Source of the DNA: Paenibacillus tyrphae
GTDB taxonomy: Bacteria; Bacillota; Bacilli; Paenibacillales; NBRC-103111
DNA: 64,000 nt
Assembly (NCBI RefSeq): GCF_027925525.1
Contig: NZ_BSDJ01000003.1
Location: 124,001-188,000 of the forward strand
Direction: 5' to 3'
This document shows, in pieces, positions 1 to 6,980 of the stretch. How positions within the stretch are numbered: the first letter of the stretch is position 1; each line of letters begins with the position of its first letter. The translations under genes were made by a program, and so were the position numbers. The notes under the pieces were generated by a model. The model worked only from the letters and a program-made list of their open reading frames with translations, made no database searches and had not been told where the DNA came from.

Positions 1-72
1 CGGAATTCATTTATTTAGTCGAATCCTCCTAAAGATCCAAAAATCTGCTCAAGACTTGTTTGAATCGTTATA

Positions 73-327
73 TTAGTGGTCCGTTTTATTTTTCTTGCGA
101 AATAAGAGCCGCTCGCGCAAAATAGTTTCAATCTGCTCGCTGCTATAGCCAAACTCAGCCAGCATTTTGGCTGTAACTCCGGCATTCGCCCTCGCCCTGC
201 TTTCAGCATCATGTAAATCCTTGATGCCGTAGAGTCTCTCAAAGATAGCGCCAATCCGGGCAAGATAGAGAATCCGTTCCTCGCTCTCCCCGTCCAGTAA
301 ATAATCATGTGTCACTGTATCATCCAC
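73..327 (-). CDS. Hypothetical protein coupled to Spo0E-like gene
   Basis: An 84-residue acidic protein starting at GTG. I do not recognise a family. Its start lies inside the end of the Spo0E-like gene (320-487), an 8-base overlap in a different frame, so translation is probably coupled. The sequence is soluble, without signal peptide or membrane segment, and looks helical. It starts MDDTVTHDYLLDGES and ends in a basic RKKNKTDH tail. Another frame over the same bases is a shadow. The coupling suggests a partner or accessory role next to the phosphatase, but this is inference only. Confidence 0.6.
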   Translation of the reverse strand: MDDTVTHDYLLDGESEERILYLARIGAIFERLYGIKDLHDAESRARANAGVTAKMLAEFGYSSEQIETILRERLLFRKKNKTDH

Positions 328-487
328 ACACTTTCAGTTTAGAAGACTTTTGAGCCATGAGAATGTACCGGTCCAGACGTTGACTTAGCTGTACCACCTC
401 CTCGTGCGATAATGAACCTTTCTCCTCAACCAATCGCACTAACTGCTGACGAAGCTGTCTGATTTTCTGTTCTAGCTTCATACTCAT
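320..487 (-). CDS. Spo0E-family aspartyl-phosphate phosphatase-like protein
   Basis: A 55-residue ORF, short enough to be missed by many gene callers. It starts MSMKLEQKIRQLRQQ and carries the Spo0E-family core LSQRLDRYI (residues about 35-43), the position of the conserved SQxLD signature. Spo0E-type proteins are small helical hairpins that remove phosphate from Spo0A~P and so delay sporulation. The start ATG at 487 follows purine-rich sites (AAGGAGT, then GGTGG). A Spo0A box lies about 90 bases upstream (579-585). The next gene overlaps its 3' end. A decayed paralogue lies at 3648-3787. Family assignment is from motif and length; activity is inferred. Confidence 0.8.
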   Translation of the reverse strand: MSMKLEQKIRQLRQQLVRLVEEKGSLSHEEVVQLSQRLDRYILMAQKSSKLKVCG

Positions 488-578
488 ACATTATCCACCA
501 TCCTTATCCACGACTCCTTATCTCTATAATAATGCCGTTTTTCCATATTAAGGGTCTTAGAATTTGAGAAATATTTTT

Positions 579-585
579 TTCGACA
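579..585 (-). promoter_or_regulatory. Spo0A box (TGTCGAA) upstream of Spo0E-like gene
   Basis: The minus strand reads TTTGTCGAAAAAAAT here, a full match to the 0A-box core TGNCGAA. The identical 15-base string occurs upstream of the Spo0E-like pseudogene at 3861-3867. A possible -10 (TATTAT/TATAGA) lies about 50 bases further toward the gene, near 525-535, after a shared ATATGGAAAA block. Spo0A control of this gene is inferred. Confidence 0.6.
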
Positions 586-756
586 AAAAATGCATTTCGA
601 ACTGCTTACCTATGCTATTTGCTGTGCAGATAAAGAAAATGTATAGGGAAGGATCATTATACCTCTTACATATAATTAACCACGGGACCGTTAATAATCC
701 CAACAGCAGCCGAGTTTTATTCACCGTTAGCCGAATGTTGAAATGTGCTCATAAGA
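586..756. other. Non-coding stretch
   Basis: Between the Spo0A box and the terminator at 757. An ORF of 68 codons is open on the plus strand but has no ribosome-binding site and an unlikely composition. I see no gene here. Confidence 0.4.
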
Positions 757-780
757 AAACCGCCCGTTGAAAAGGCGGTT
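757..780 (-). terminator. Rho-independent terminator
   Basis: Inverted repeat AACCGCC...GGCGGTT followed on the minus strand by TTTTCTT. It closes the GNAT/small membrane protein unit. Confidence 0.75.
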
Positions 781-810
781 ATATCAAGTACATGTTCAGT
801 TTTATATTTT

Positions 811-996
811 TTATTTCGCCTGCTTAAAGGACGAAATAATTAGCGATCCTATAAACCAAAAGGCACCGCCCACGATTCCCGCTAGCATTGAAATATCTTT
901 ATCCATAAAGTAATGTGCGGCCATCCCAAAAATTGCAAATGACAATCCCCCTGCTGCAGCGTTAATAATCGGCACAGCCTCACATCCAATCACCAA
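811..996 (-). CDS. Small membrane protein, unknown function
   Basis: 61 residues with two hydrophobic segments (about 9-28 and 37-54) separated by YFMDKDIS, and a basic C-terminus FKQAK, as expected for a two-helix membrane protein. The start is probably TTG at 996 or GTG at 993, overlapping the stop of the upstream acetyltransferase gene, so it is likely translated by coupling. I do not recognise the family. A terminator follows at 757-780. Confidence 0.6.
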   Translation of the reverse strand: MVIGCEAVPIINAAAGGLSFAIFGMAAHYFMDKDISMLAGIVGGAFWFIGSLIISSFKQAK

Positions 997-1448
997 TGTT
1001 TTTCCATCGCTTCTTCACATCGAGCAAATCCATTTCTTGTATAAAACGGGACACTGTCGCTACTGGGCCAAACGATAAGAAATTCAACCCCATTCTCTTT
1101 TGACCACTTTTCCATAGCGGAATGAATCTCTGTTCCGATACCTTGACTTCGAAAAGCAGGGTGAGTATAGACATTGGTAACATAGCCGTAATACGGGTCT
1201 GGAGATTTCCCCGGCCTTGGTACTTTATGTATTAACTGTAGATACATGTGCGAAACTATACTTTTTTCAACTTCCGCCACCCATATGTACCAATCTCCAC
1301 TTCCCATAGCTTTGACCAAAAATTCACGACAAATAGGGTAAAACTCCTCGAAATTAACCGTACTGGTATGCTCCTCTTCCGAGAAATCCCAACGCATCCG
1401 AACAAGTTCATCTACATCGTCTAATGTAGCTAATCGTACAATAGCCAT
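990..1448 (-). CDS. GNAT-family N-acetyltransferase
   Basis: A 152-residue single-domain GNAT. The acetyl-CoA binding motif A is visible as FRSQGIGTEIHSAMEKW (about residues 93-109, R/QxxGxG/A type), preceded by NVYTHPAFR, with the typical C-terminal PFYTRNGFARCEEAM strand-loop-helix. It should transfer an acetyl group from acetyl-CoA to an amine substrate that cannot be named from sequence. The start at 1448 is chosen because AGAGGAACG precedes it. The longer ORF to 1517 lacks such a site and runs into the upstream terminator. It forms a unit with the small membrane protein 811-996. Confidence 0.85.
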   Translation of the reverse strand: MAIVRLATLDDVDELVRMRWDFSEEEHTSTVNFEEFYPICREFLVKAMGSGDWYIWVAEVEKSIVSHMYLQLIHKVPRPGKSPDPYYGYVTNVYTHPAFRSQGIGTEIHSAMEKWSKENGVEFLIVWPSSDSVPFYTRNGFARCEEAMEKHW

Positions 1449-1518
1449 ACGCTCGTTCCTCTCGATATGTTCTTGAACATCGGTTATCAACATAATGGAA
1501 TAATAAGCTTTTAACAAG

Positions 1519-1548
1519 AAAGCACCCCAAGAGTAACTGGGATGCTTT
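1519..1548 (-). terminator. Rho-independent terminator after the receptor-propeptide unit
   Basis: AAAGCACCCC pairs imperfectly with GGGATGCTTT around a 10-base loop, followed on the minus strand by a T-containing tail. It lies just downstream of the propeptide gene. Confidence 0.65.
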
Positions 1549-1574
1549 ATCTAAAGCTTAGTATTGAAATAGTT

Positions 1575-1700
1575 CTAAAAATCCACACCATGAGTAAGCG
1601 CTTTAATAATCAACTCACCGGGGCTTGATATCTGGAGATGATCGACCAACCCACTAAACAACCCGAAACATAAAACTAGAGTCAGTAAAATTTTTTTCAC
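1575..1700 (-). CDS. Quorum-sensing propeptide (Phr/AimP/AloP-like)
   Basis: A 41-residue ORF missed by length cut-offs. It starts at GTG (1700-1698), which overlaps the receptor's TGA stop as GTGA. The GAGGAGGTG ribosome-binding site lies within the last receptor codons. The N-terminus MKKILLTLVLCFGLFSG is a Sec-type signal: two lysines, a hydrophobic core and small residues. The remainder is short and polar, ending in KALTHGVDF. This is the layout of RRNPP pro-peptides (Rap-Phr, NprR-NprX, AimR-AimP and the AimR-like Alo systems of Paenibacillus polymyxa): export, processing to a 5-10 residue C-terminal signal, and re-import by an oligopeptide permease to bind the receptor. The mature peptide cannot be defined from sequence. 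A terminator follows at 1519-1548. Confidence 0.82.
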   Translation of the reverse strand: MKKILLTLVLCFGLFSGLVDHLQISSPGELIIKALTHGVDF

Positions 1701-3043
1701 TTTCTATACACCTCCTCTCTTATAACCGTTGCTTGGTAATCCTTAATTTGTCGCTTTGATGCATATCCTCGATACTTTTCAAATAAGGAAACACACCGGG
1801 CAAAATCCTCATGTCGGTTCATTTCTTTAGCCAAACTAATGCAACGTAAAATTTCATCAATTCCTTGTTCGATTTTCTCATTCCTGAACTCATAAACCGC
1901 TTTATGATAGCGAAACCAAAGATGTCTCCCGGAATTAATTAAATCGTTGTCAAAAGAATCGAAACGGGTAATAGACTTGGAAAAACGTTGTAGTATTGGA
2001 TCAACACAAAAGCCGTATGTATTCGCTGATTTTAAAATGGTAGTTAGTCCGGACAAGATTTCATTAAGTTTATCGAGTCCTTCCAAATATTCTACATATT
2101 CGTTCAGGATACTATCATTGCCTGTTAATACTTCCAGCGTGTAAAGGTTCGCTTTCGCGAAAACTTTAAATTTTTCAACCTCTTTCAATCCCTCTTTGTC
2201 CAGAGGTTCAAATCTTTCAAGATGAGCGTAATCTTGTACAACTCTTTTAGCGTCTTCGTACAAGCCCTTTTCCTCTAAGACAGCACCCTTAAATAAAAGG
2301 CCCATGCCCAAATAATATACTAGGTGACGCTCAAACGGACCTGCTTCCTCCGTTTTTAGCTCATAGAAAATAGAACTTAGTTCTATGAGTTCTTCAGCAA
2401 AACGTTGGACTTCATTCCATTTCTCCAATGAATAACAAACCTTGGCCAGTTTTACCAGTGCTGCGAGTTGGTGGTTTTCCGGCAAGCGTTTTCTAAAAGG
2501 TTCAAATTGTATAGCCGATTTCCAGTTCTTCTCGGCATCCGTGCCTTGGGCGATCAGAAATAAACGATAATGGCTCATAGCCAGCATCTCGGAAAAACTA
2601 TCTTTTACATTGTCGACAACAAGTTGATAAAACCGTGTCGATTCCTTATATTTTCCCTTTTGAAACAGTTTTTCGGCAACAGGAAAAATTACGGATACAT
2701 TTTTCGCATTATCCAAAATCTTAGAGATGACCGGTTCAATACAATCGTTTCTGCCAACCTCGGCACATCGCACCAAATACGGAATTAACCGCGGCCGGGA
2801 CAATTTCTCTTCGGAAATGCACTCCTCCGTATATAGTTCATACAGCCATCCGGGAACCTTTCCGAACACTCTTGCCAAAGCGTCTAATTGACGGATTGTC
2901 ATTGCGCGGGAAACACCATTCAACGCCATGCTGAGATTTCCGACATTAATCCCCGTCAATTCAGCCACTTGATTAAGGTTATAGCCATGCAGTTTCATTT
3001 GGTCTTCAATTTCCACGCGCAAAGACCGGTTAACAACCCGCAT
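1697..3043 (-). CDS. RRNPP-type peptide receptor, HTH + TPR (AimR/Alo-like)
   Basis: 448 residues. Residues about 5-60 form an XRE-like helix-turn-helix (YNLNQVAELTGINVGNLSMAL). The rest is helical with TPR-like repeats, e.g. AVAEKLFQKGKYKESTRFYQ, VCYSLEKWNEVQRFAEEL and GAVLEEKGLYEDAKRVVQ. This is the architecture of RRNPP receptors that bind a re-imported peptide and change DNA binding. The start at 3043 is chosen because GAGGAGGG lies 8 bases upstream; the TTG at 3061 is inside that site. A propeptide gene overlaps its stop codon. A full-length paralogue lies at 6981-8309. An upstream sequence motif (3074-3093) is shared with it. Targets are unknown; the neighbouring Spo0E-like genes make a link to sporulation plausible but unproven. 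Confidence 0.85.
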   Translation of the reverse strand: MRVVNRSLRVEIEDQMKLHGYNLNQVAELTGINVGNLSMALNGVSRAMTIRQLDALARVFGKVPGWLYELYTEECISEEKLSRPRLIPYLVRCAEVGRNDCIEPVISKILDNAKNVSVIFPVAEKLFQKGKYKESTRFYQLVVDNVKDSFSEMLAMSHYRLFLIAQGTDAEKNWKSAIQFEPFRKRLPENHQLAALVKLAKVCYSLEKWNEVQRFAEELIELSSIFYELKTEEAGPFERHLVYYLGMGLLFKGAVLEEKGLYEDAKRVVQDYAHLERFEPLDKEGLKEVEKFKVFAKANLYTLEVLTGNDSILNEYVEYLEGLDKLNEILSGLTTILKSANTYGFCVDPILQRFSKSITRFDSFDNDLINSGRHLWFRYHKAVYEFRNEKIEQGIDEILRCISLAKEMNRHEDFARCVSLFEKYRGYASKRQIKDYQATVIREEVYRK

Positions 3044-3073
3044 AAAAGGCGCCCTCCTCAAATTTATAAGTTT

Positions 3074-3093
3074 ATTTTACCACAATATACCAT
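3074..3093 (-). promoter_or_regulatory. Upstream motif shared by both receptor genes
   Basis: The plus-strand sequence ATTTTACCACAATATACCAT matches AATTTTACCTTAATATGGCAT upstream of the second receptor (8339-8359). On the coding strand it includes GGTAAAAT, which could be a -10 region. It is either a shared promoter or an operator recognised by the receptors. Confidence 0.45.
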
Positions 3094-3305
3094 TACTATG
3101 AAACGAAAATATTCATATTTTGGTTGAAAATCAGGATTTATTTTACAATTTTCATCAGAAAATTTTATCTGCTTTTCGCGAAATCTTGATTTTAAAGGAA
3201 GTTTTTCTCTTTTTTTATAGATTGGGTTTAATTAGGGAGGAATAAACTAAAATTAACCTTGGGTGAATCTATGGAGAAATGCAAACGATAGTGTGGGGGG
3301 ATCGG

Positions 3306-3536
3306 TTAATGAAGTACGAAACGAGCGAACGCAATGACATAATAGAACATAGCGGCGATGGCAAGAGCAGCATAACAGACTCCCAGCGCATAGATCAGAG
3401 CTTGTCCGCCATACCCCAACAGTTTCCAATACCACGGCAACGGTTCTTCCGGAAGCTCACTCCAATAGGATTTGGGGTAACGCGATTTCCAAGTGTCCGT
3501 GTGGGGCCGGTATTCACCTGGTTTTTGCTCCTTCAT
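3306..3536 (-). CDS. Small single-span membrane protein, unknown
   Basis: 76 residues. The N-terminal half is polar, charged and rich in Pro/Tyr/Trp (HTDTWKSRYPKSYWSELPEE). It is followed by one or two hydrophobic helices (about 40-72, WKLLGYGGQALIYALGV and YAALAIAAMFYYVIAF). The ATG at 3536 follows AAGGGTGAG. Another reading frame of the same bases on either strand gives less plausible proteins. I do not recognise the family. It stands alone between the receptor promoter and the Spo0E-like pseudogene. Confidence 0.55.
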   Translation of the reverse strand: MKEQKPGEYRPHTDTWKSRYPKSYWSELPEEPLPWYWKLLGYGGQALIYALGVCYAALAIAAMFYYVIAFARFVLH

Positions 3537-3647
3537 TACATCTCACCCTTTTTTTCGAGGTTTTCCACGGGATATATGCGTAACCTGATTCAGGCGTTCC
3601 AACGGAATCAAAAAAAGACGACCCCTGACGAGTACAGGAATCATCTC

Positions 3648-3787
3648 TTAGCTGTGTAGAAACTCTAGGAAATTCAGATACTCATTAACGGATGAACCCC
3701 TCCTCGTCTGACAATAAGCTTCTGTTCAACCAATCGTATCAACCGCTGCCGTAGCTTCCTGATTTTCCGTTTTCGCTTTTTATTCAT
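3648..3787 (-). pseudogene. Decayed Spo0E-like gene
   Basis: The start ATG at 3787 opens MNKKRKRKIRKLRQRLIRLVEQK, alignable with the Spo0E-like protein at 320-487. The frame then breaks. LLSDEEGFIR is found in the next frame, and VNEYLNFLEFLHS (a typical Spo0E-like tail) in the third. The central SQxLD motif is missing. At least two frameshifts and an internal deletion are needed to explain this. The promoter region, including the 0A box, is still conserved. Confidence 0.7.
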
Positions 3788-3860
3788 ATTAACCATCCCC
3801 GAATCCTATTATATTGATCGTTTTCCATATACAGGTTTTTTGGTTTTTGGAATAATTTTT

Positions 3861-3867
3861 TTCGACA
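3861..3867 (-). promoter_or_regulatory. Spo0A box upstream of Spo0E-like pseudogene
   Basis: Minus strand TTTGTCGAAAAAAAT, the same 15 bases as at the first locus. An ATATGGAAAAC block and CAATATAATAG (likely -10) follow, again matching the first locus in order and approximate spacing. Confidence 0.55.
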
Positions 3868-3917
3868 AAGACAATGTTGTTGGTAATGTTAATCGTGAGC
3901 AGAAAAGTTGCGTCAAG

Positions 3918-3955
3918 AGAAAAAGAAAGAGAGCACCTCAACGCGGTACTCTCTC
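3918..3955 (-). terminator. Terminator for the HxlR gene
   Basis: AGAGAGCACC pairs with GGTACTCTCT, and on the minus strand the hairpin is followed by TTTCTTTTTC. It lies 80 bases downstream of the HxlR stop codon. Confidence 0.6.
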
Positions 3956-4034
3956 GGGAATACTTGAAGCCTTAGCTCAAATATTCCTTTTTTTATCGTC
4001 CAGAGGAATCGTGGACAGATCCACGTTCACGTCT

Positions 4035-4406
4035 CTAATGATTTAAAATATTGTCCTCCAATACGGTGAACTTATCGCCGTATTCTTTAATAATATGGTG
4101 TTCTCCCCAGGAGCAAAGGGCATCCAGAATCGGCTTGAGGCTCCACCCATATTCGCTCAGCTCGTATTCGACCTTGGGCGGCACTTGATGATACGTAATC
4201 CGGTTGACGATTCCGTCCGCCTCCAGCTCCCGCAGTTGCTGGGTCAGCATCTTTTGCGTAATGCTGGGCATAATACGCTTGAGATCGCTCGTCCGCTTCT
4301 TTCCGCGCGTCAAGTGACAGAGAATCACGCACTTCCATTTTCCTCCGATGACTTCCAAGGTTGCTTCCACCGAAATATTATACTTCTTATTGGTTCCTGT
4401 ACTCAT
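4035..4406 (-). CDS. HxlR-family winged-helix transcriptional regulator
   Basis: 123 residues of the HxlR/MarR-like type. The family hallmark IGGKWKCVILCHLTRGKKRTS (in two parts) lies near residues 20-40, followed by ITQKMLTQQLRELEADGIV, the recognition helix, and the wing YELSEYGWSLKPILDAL. Several HxlR proteins (YodB, HypR) sense redox-active compounds through cysteines. This one has Cys in KWKCVILC and LCSW. The start at 4406 follows GGAGGACTTTGC. It is divergent from an MFS pump and an aldo-keto reductase, with two palindromes between, so it probably represses those genes. Confidence 0.88.
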   Translation of the reverse strand: MSTGTNKKYNISVEATLEVIGGKWKCVILCHLTRGKKRTSDLKRIMPSITQKMLTQQLRELEADGIVNRITYHQVPPKVEYELSEYGWSLKPILDALCSWGEHHIIKEYGDKFTVLEDNILNH

Positions 4407-4427
4407 GCAAAGTCCTCCAATTGTTAT

Positions 4428-4460
4428 AGGCACTTTTTAGTGCCTACCGCACTTTAAAGT
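4428..4460. promoter_or_regulatory. Two palindromic operators for the HxlR regulator
   Basis: AGGCACTTTTTAGTGCCT (4428-4445) is an inverted repeat with arms AGGCACT/AGTGCCT. ACTTTAAAGT (4451-4460) is a perfect palindrome. They lie between the divergent HxlR and MFS genes, so both promoters could be controlled. Confidence 0.6.
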
Positions 4461-4541
4461 ACGTACTAGCCAAAAATGCTTGCTCCTCTCATAATAGCAT
4501 ATATCGGCCGATGATGAATACACGGATAGAGGTGAGAAAAC

Positions 4542-5759
4542 ATGCAATTGGATCAAAAACGGAGTATACTTGCGCTTTTGGCTCTGGCCATTAGCGCCTA
4601 TGCGATCGGAACAACCGAGTTTATCAGCGTGGGGCTGCTGCCCCTGATCGCCGAAAACCTTCATATATCGGTCACAACCGCAGGACTGACCGTGACGCTG
4701 TATGCGCTCGGTGTCACCTTCGGGGCTCCTGTGCTGACCTCACTCACCACGGGAATGTCCCGCAAGTCGCTGCTGATTGCCATTATGGTCGTTTTTATCG
4801 CCGGCAACAGTCTGGCGGCGGCTTCCGGAAGCATCGGCATCCTGTTGACGGCCCGCGTGCTATCCGCTTTGTCGCACGGCGTATTTATGTCGATCGCATC
4901 GACCATCGCCGCCGATCTCGTGCCGGAGAACAAACGGGCGAGTGCGATCTCCATGATGTTCTCAGGCCTGACGGTCGCCATTGTGACTGGCGTACCGCTC
5001 GGTACCTGGATCGGCCAGCAGATGGGCTGGCGGGCGGCCTTCGTCACCATCGCCGTCATCGGCCTGATCGCGCTGATCGCCAACCTGATCTTGATCCCCG
5101 CCTCGCTGCGTAAGGGCGTTCCGACCCCGGTGCGCGAGCAGGTGAAGCTGGTGACGAATGGCAGGCCGCTGCTTGCGTTCGCTATCACGGCTCTCGGGTA
5201 TGGAGGCACCTTTGTCGTATTTACTTATTTATCCCCATTGCTGCATGAAATAACCGGATTTGCCGAAAGCACGGTAGCGGTTATCCTGCTGATTTACGCC
5301 GTCGCGATTGCGATCGGCAATGTCATCGGGGGAAAGGTAGCCAACCACCGGCCGCTCAAGGCTCTGTTCTATATGTTCATCCTGCAGGCGATCGTGCTGC
5401 TGGTGTTGATGGTGACCGCACCATTCAAGGTAGCCGGGTTGATCACGATCTTCTTCATGGGCCTGCTGGCCTTCATGAACGTTCCCGGGCTGCAGATTTA
5501 TGTCGTTATGCTGGCCGAGCGCTTCGCGCCGGGAGCTAAGGATGTCGCTTCCGCCGTCAACATCGCCGCGTTCAATGCGGGCATCGCCATTGGGGCCTAT
5601 CTGGGTGGTGTGGTCACCGATTCGATAGGATTGATTCATACCACCTGGATCGGCGCTATCATGGTCTTAGCCGCGGTTTTGCTGACCGGCTTGAGCATGG
5701 CACTGGAACGCAAGGGCGTACCGGTTCGCGCTGTGCGGCCGGGGCCAGCCCGGTCTTGA
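4542..5759 (+). CDS. MFS transporter of the DHA1 (YdhP/AraJ-like) type
   Basis: 405 residues with about 12 membrane helices. The N-terminal signature AIGTTEFISVGLLPLIAENL (around residues 21-40) is typical of DHA1 drug or sugar efflux permeases of the AraJ/YdhP/NepI group. The region after TM2 (LTTGMSRKSLL) matches the MFS loop 2-3 motif. The family exports small molecules by proton antiport; the substrate is not evident. The start ATG follows GAGGTGAG. It is divergent from the HxlR repressor and followed after 73 bases by an aldo-keto reductase, suggesting joint export and detoxification of an electrophile. Confidence 0.88.
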   Translation: MQLDQKRSILALLALAISAYAIGTTEFISVGLLPLIAENLHISVTTAGLTVTLYALGVTFGAPVLTSLTTGMSRKSLLIAIMVVFIAGNSLAAASGSIGILLTARVLSALSHGVFMSIASTIAADLVPENKRASAISMMFSGLTVAIVTGVPLGTWIGQQMGWRAAFVTIAVIGLIALIANLILIPASLRKGVPTPVREQVKLVTNGRPLLAFAITALGYGGTFVVFTYLSPLLHEITGFAESTVAVILLIYAVAIAIGNVIGGKVANHRPLKALFYMFILQAIVLLVLMVTAPFKVAGLITIFFMGLLAFMNVPGLQIYVVMLAERFAPGAKDVASAVNIAAFNAGIAIGAYLGGVVTDSIGLIHTTWIGAIMVLAAVLLTGLSMALERKGVPVRAVRPGPARS

Positions 5760-5832
5760 TTAGGGCCGTTACCAGCTCCAACAAGACATCATGTATTCAA
5801 ATTTACCATTTACCCTACTGGAGGTTTTATCT

Positions 5833-6675
5833 ATGACAACGCATCTGCAAGCAACTACGACTCTAAATAACGGAAAGGCTATGCCTTGGTTCGGCATCGG
5901 CGTATTCAAAGTCGAGGACGGTCCCGAGCTCGTGGACGCGGTCAAAGCGGCTGTCGCCCATGGCTACCGCAGCATCGACACGGCGGCCATCTATGACAAC
6001 GAGCGCAGCGTAGGTCAGGCTATCCATGAAGCCCTCCAAGAAACGGGACTCTCCCGCGAAGACCTGTTCGTCACTTCCAAGGTATGGAACGCCGATCTCG
6101 GCTATGAAGCGACGCTCGCCGCCTATGAGACCAGCTTGGAGAAGCTGGGGCTGGATTATCTGGATCTGTACCTGATTCACTGGCCGGTGGACGGCAAGTA
6201 CAAGGACGCTTGGCGTGCGCTCGAAGCGCTGTACAAGGCCGGACGCGTCAAAGCGATCGGCGTCAGCAACTTCCAGATTCATCATCTGGAGGACCTGATG
6301 AAAGATGCCGAGATCAAGCCGATGGTGAACCAGGTCGAGCTCCATCCGCGGCTCAGCCAACAAGCGCTGCGCGACTTCTGCGCCCGGCATGACATTCAGA
6401 TCGAAGCGTGGTCGCCTCTGATGCAGGGCCAACTGCTGGACAACCCGGTGCTGCAGGAAATCGGCGCCCGTCACGGTAAGTCGATCGCCCAAGTCATTCT
6501 GCGCTGGGATCTGCAGCACGGCATCGTAACGATTCCCAAGTCGACGAAGGCTCACCGGATTATCGAGAACGCCTCGGTGTTCGACTTCGAGCTGACAAGT
6601 GAAGAGATGGCCCACATCGATGCGCTGAACCAGAACCTGCGGGTTGGACCGGACCCTGACAATTTTGACTTCTAA
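5833..6675 (+). CDS. Aldo-keto reductase (YvgN/YtbE-like)
   Basis: 280 residues, a (beta/alpha)8 NADPH-dependent AKR. Visible motifs are GYRSIDTAAIYDNE with the catalytic Asp and Tyr (about residues 42-55), VTSKVWN with the catalytic Lys (about 78-84), the His in LIHWPVD (about 115), and the cofactor-binding IPKSTKAHRI near residue 238. The family reduces aldehydes such as methylglyoxal and glyoxal. The start at 5833 is chosen for its GGAGG site, rather than 5791. It lies behind the MFS pump and is followed by a strong terminator, so the two probably form one HxlR-controlled operon. Confidence 0.9.
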   Translation: MTTHLQATTTLNNGKAMPWFGIGVFKVEDGPELVDAVKAAVAHGYRSIDTAAIYDNERSVGQAIHEALQETGLSREDLFVTSKVWNADLGYEATLAAYETSLEKLGLDYLDLYLIHWPVDGKYKDAWRALEALYKAGRVKAIGVSNFQIHHLEDLMKDAEIKPMVNQVELHPRLSQQALRDFCARHDIQIEAWSPLMQGQLLDNPVLQEIGARHGKSIAQVILRWDLQHGIVTIPKSTKAHRIIENASVFDFELTSEEMAHIDALNQNLRVGPDPDNFDF

Positions 6676-6727
6676 GCCTGGCCCGGCCATAACGAAGAAC
6701 ACCAGTTCCCTAGCAGGGGGGCTGGTC

Positions 6728-6760
6728 AGCCTGTTGAGAAACCTCAACAGGCTATTTCTT
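6728..6760 (+). terminator. Rho-independent terminator
   Basis: AGCCTGTTGAG-AAAC-CTCAACAGGCT followed by ATTTCTTATTTT. It ends the MFS/AKR unit. Confidence 0.85.
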
Positions 6761-6855
6761 ATTTTCATTGTTTAGTTAATATGGCGTTAGTTGCACAGCT
6801 AATCGCAATTCCCACTACATTAATTCACTTCCAATGACTTCATTTATATAAACAA

Positions 6856-6884
6856 AACCCCTTCAACCAATAATTGAAAGGGTT
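6856..6884 (-). terminator. Terminator downstream of second receptor
   Basis: AACCCCTTCAA pairs with TTGAAAGGGTT, with TTTTGTTT following on the minus strand. The 96 bases between this hairpin and the receptor stop codon hold no credible propeptide gene. Confidence 0.7.
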
Positions 6885-6980
6885 CTTGAAAACATATTCT
6901 TTTTGAATAGACAAACTGCGTTTAGTAAATTCAAGTTATCGTACTATACTATCAGTTGTCAGAAGTCCCTAAACGTAGCG

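Noticed and set aside
564..770. 68-codon plus-strand ORF
   Set aside because: No ribosome-binding site, atypical composition, runs through the Spo0A box and into a terminator.
3840..4046. 68-codon plus-strand ORF over the second 0A box
   Set aside because: Covers promoter and terminator elements of the minus strand and has no start signal.
6863..6934. 23-codon ORF downstream of the second receptor as a possible propeptide
   Set aside because: TTG start without ribosome-binding site, no signal peptide, and it ends inside the terminator stem.
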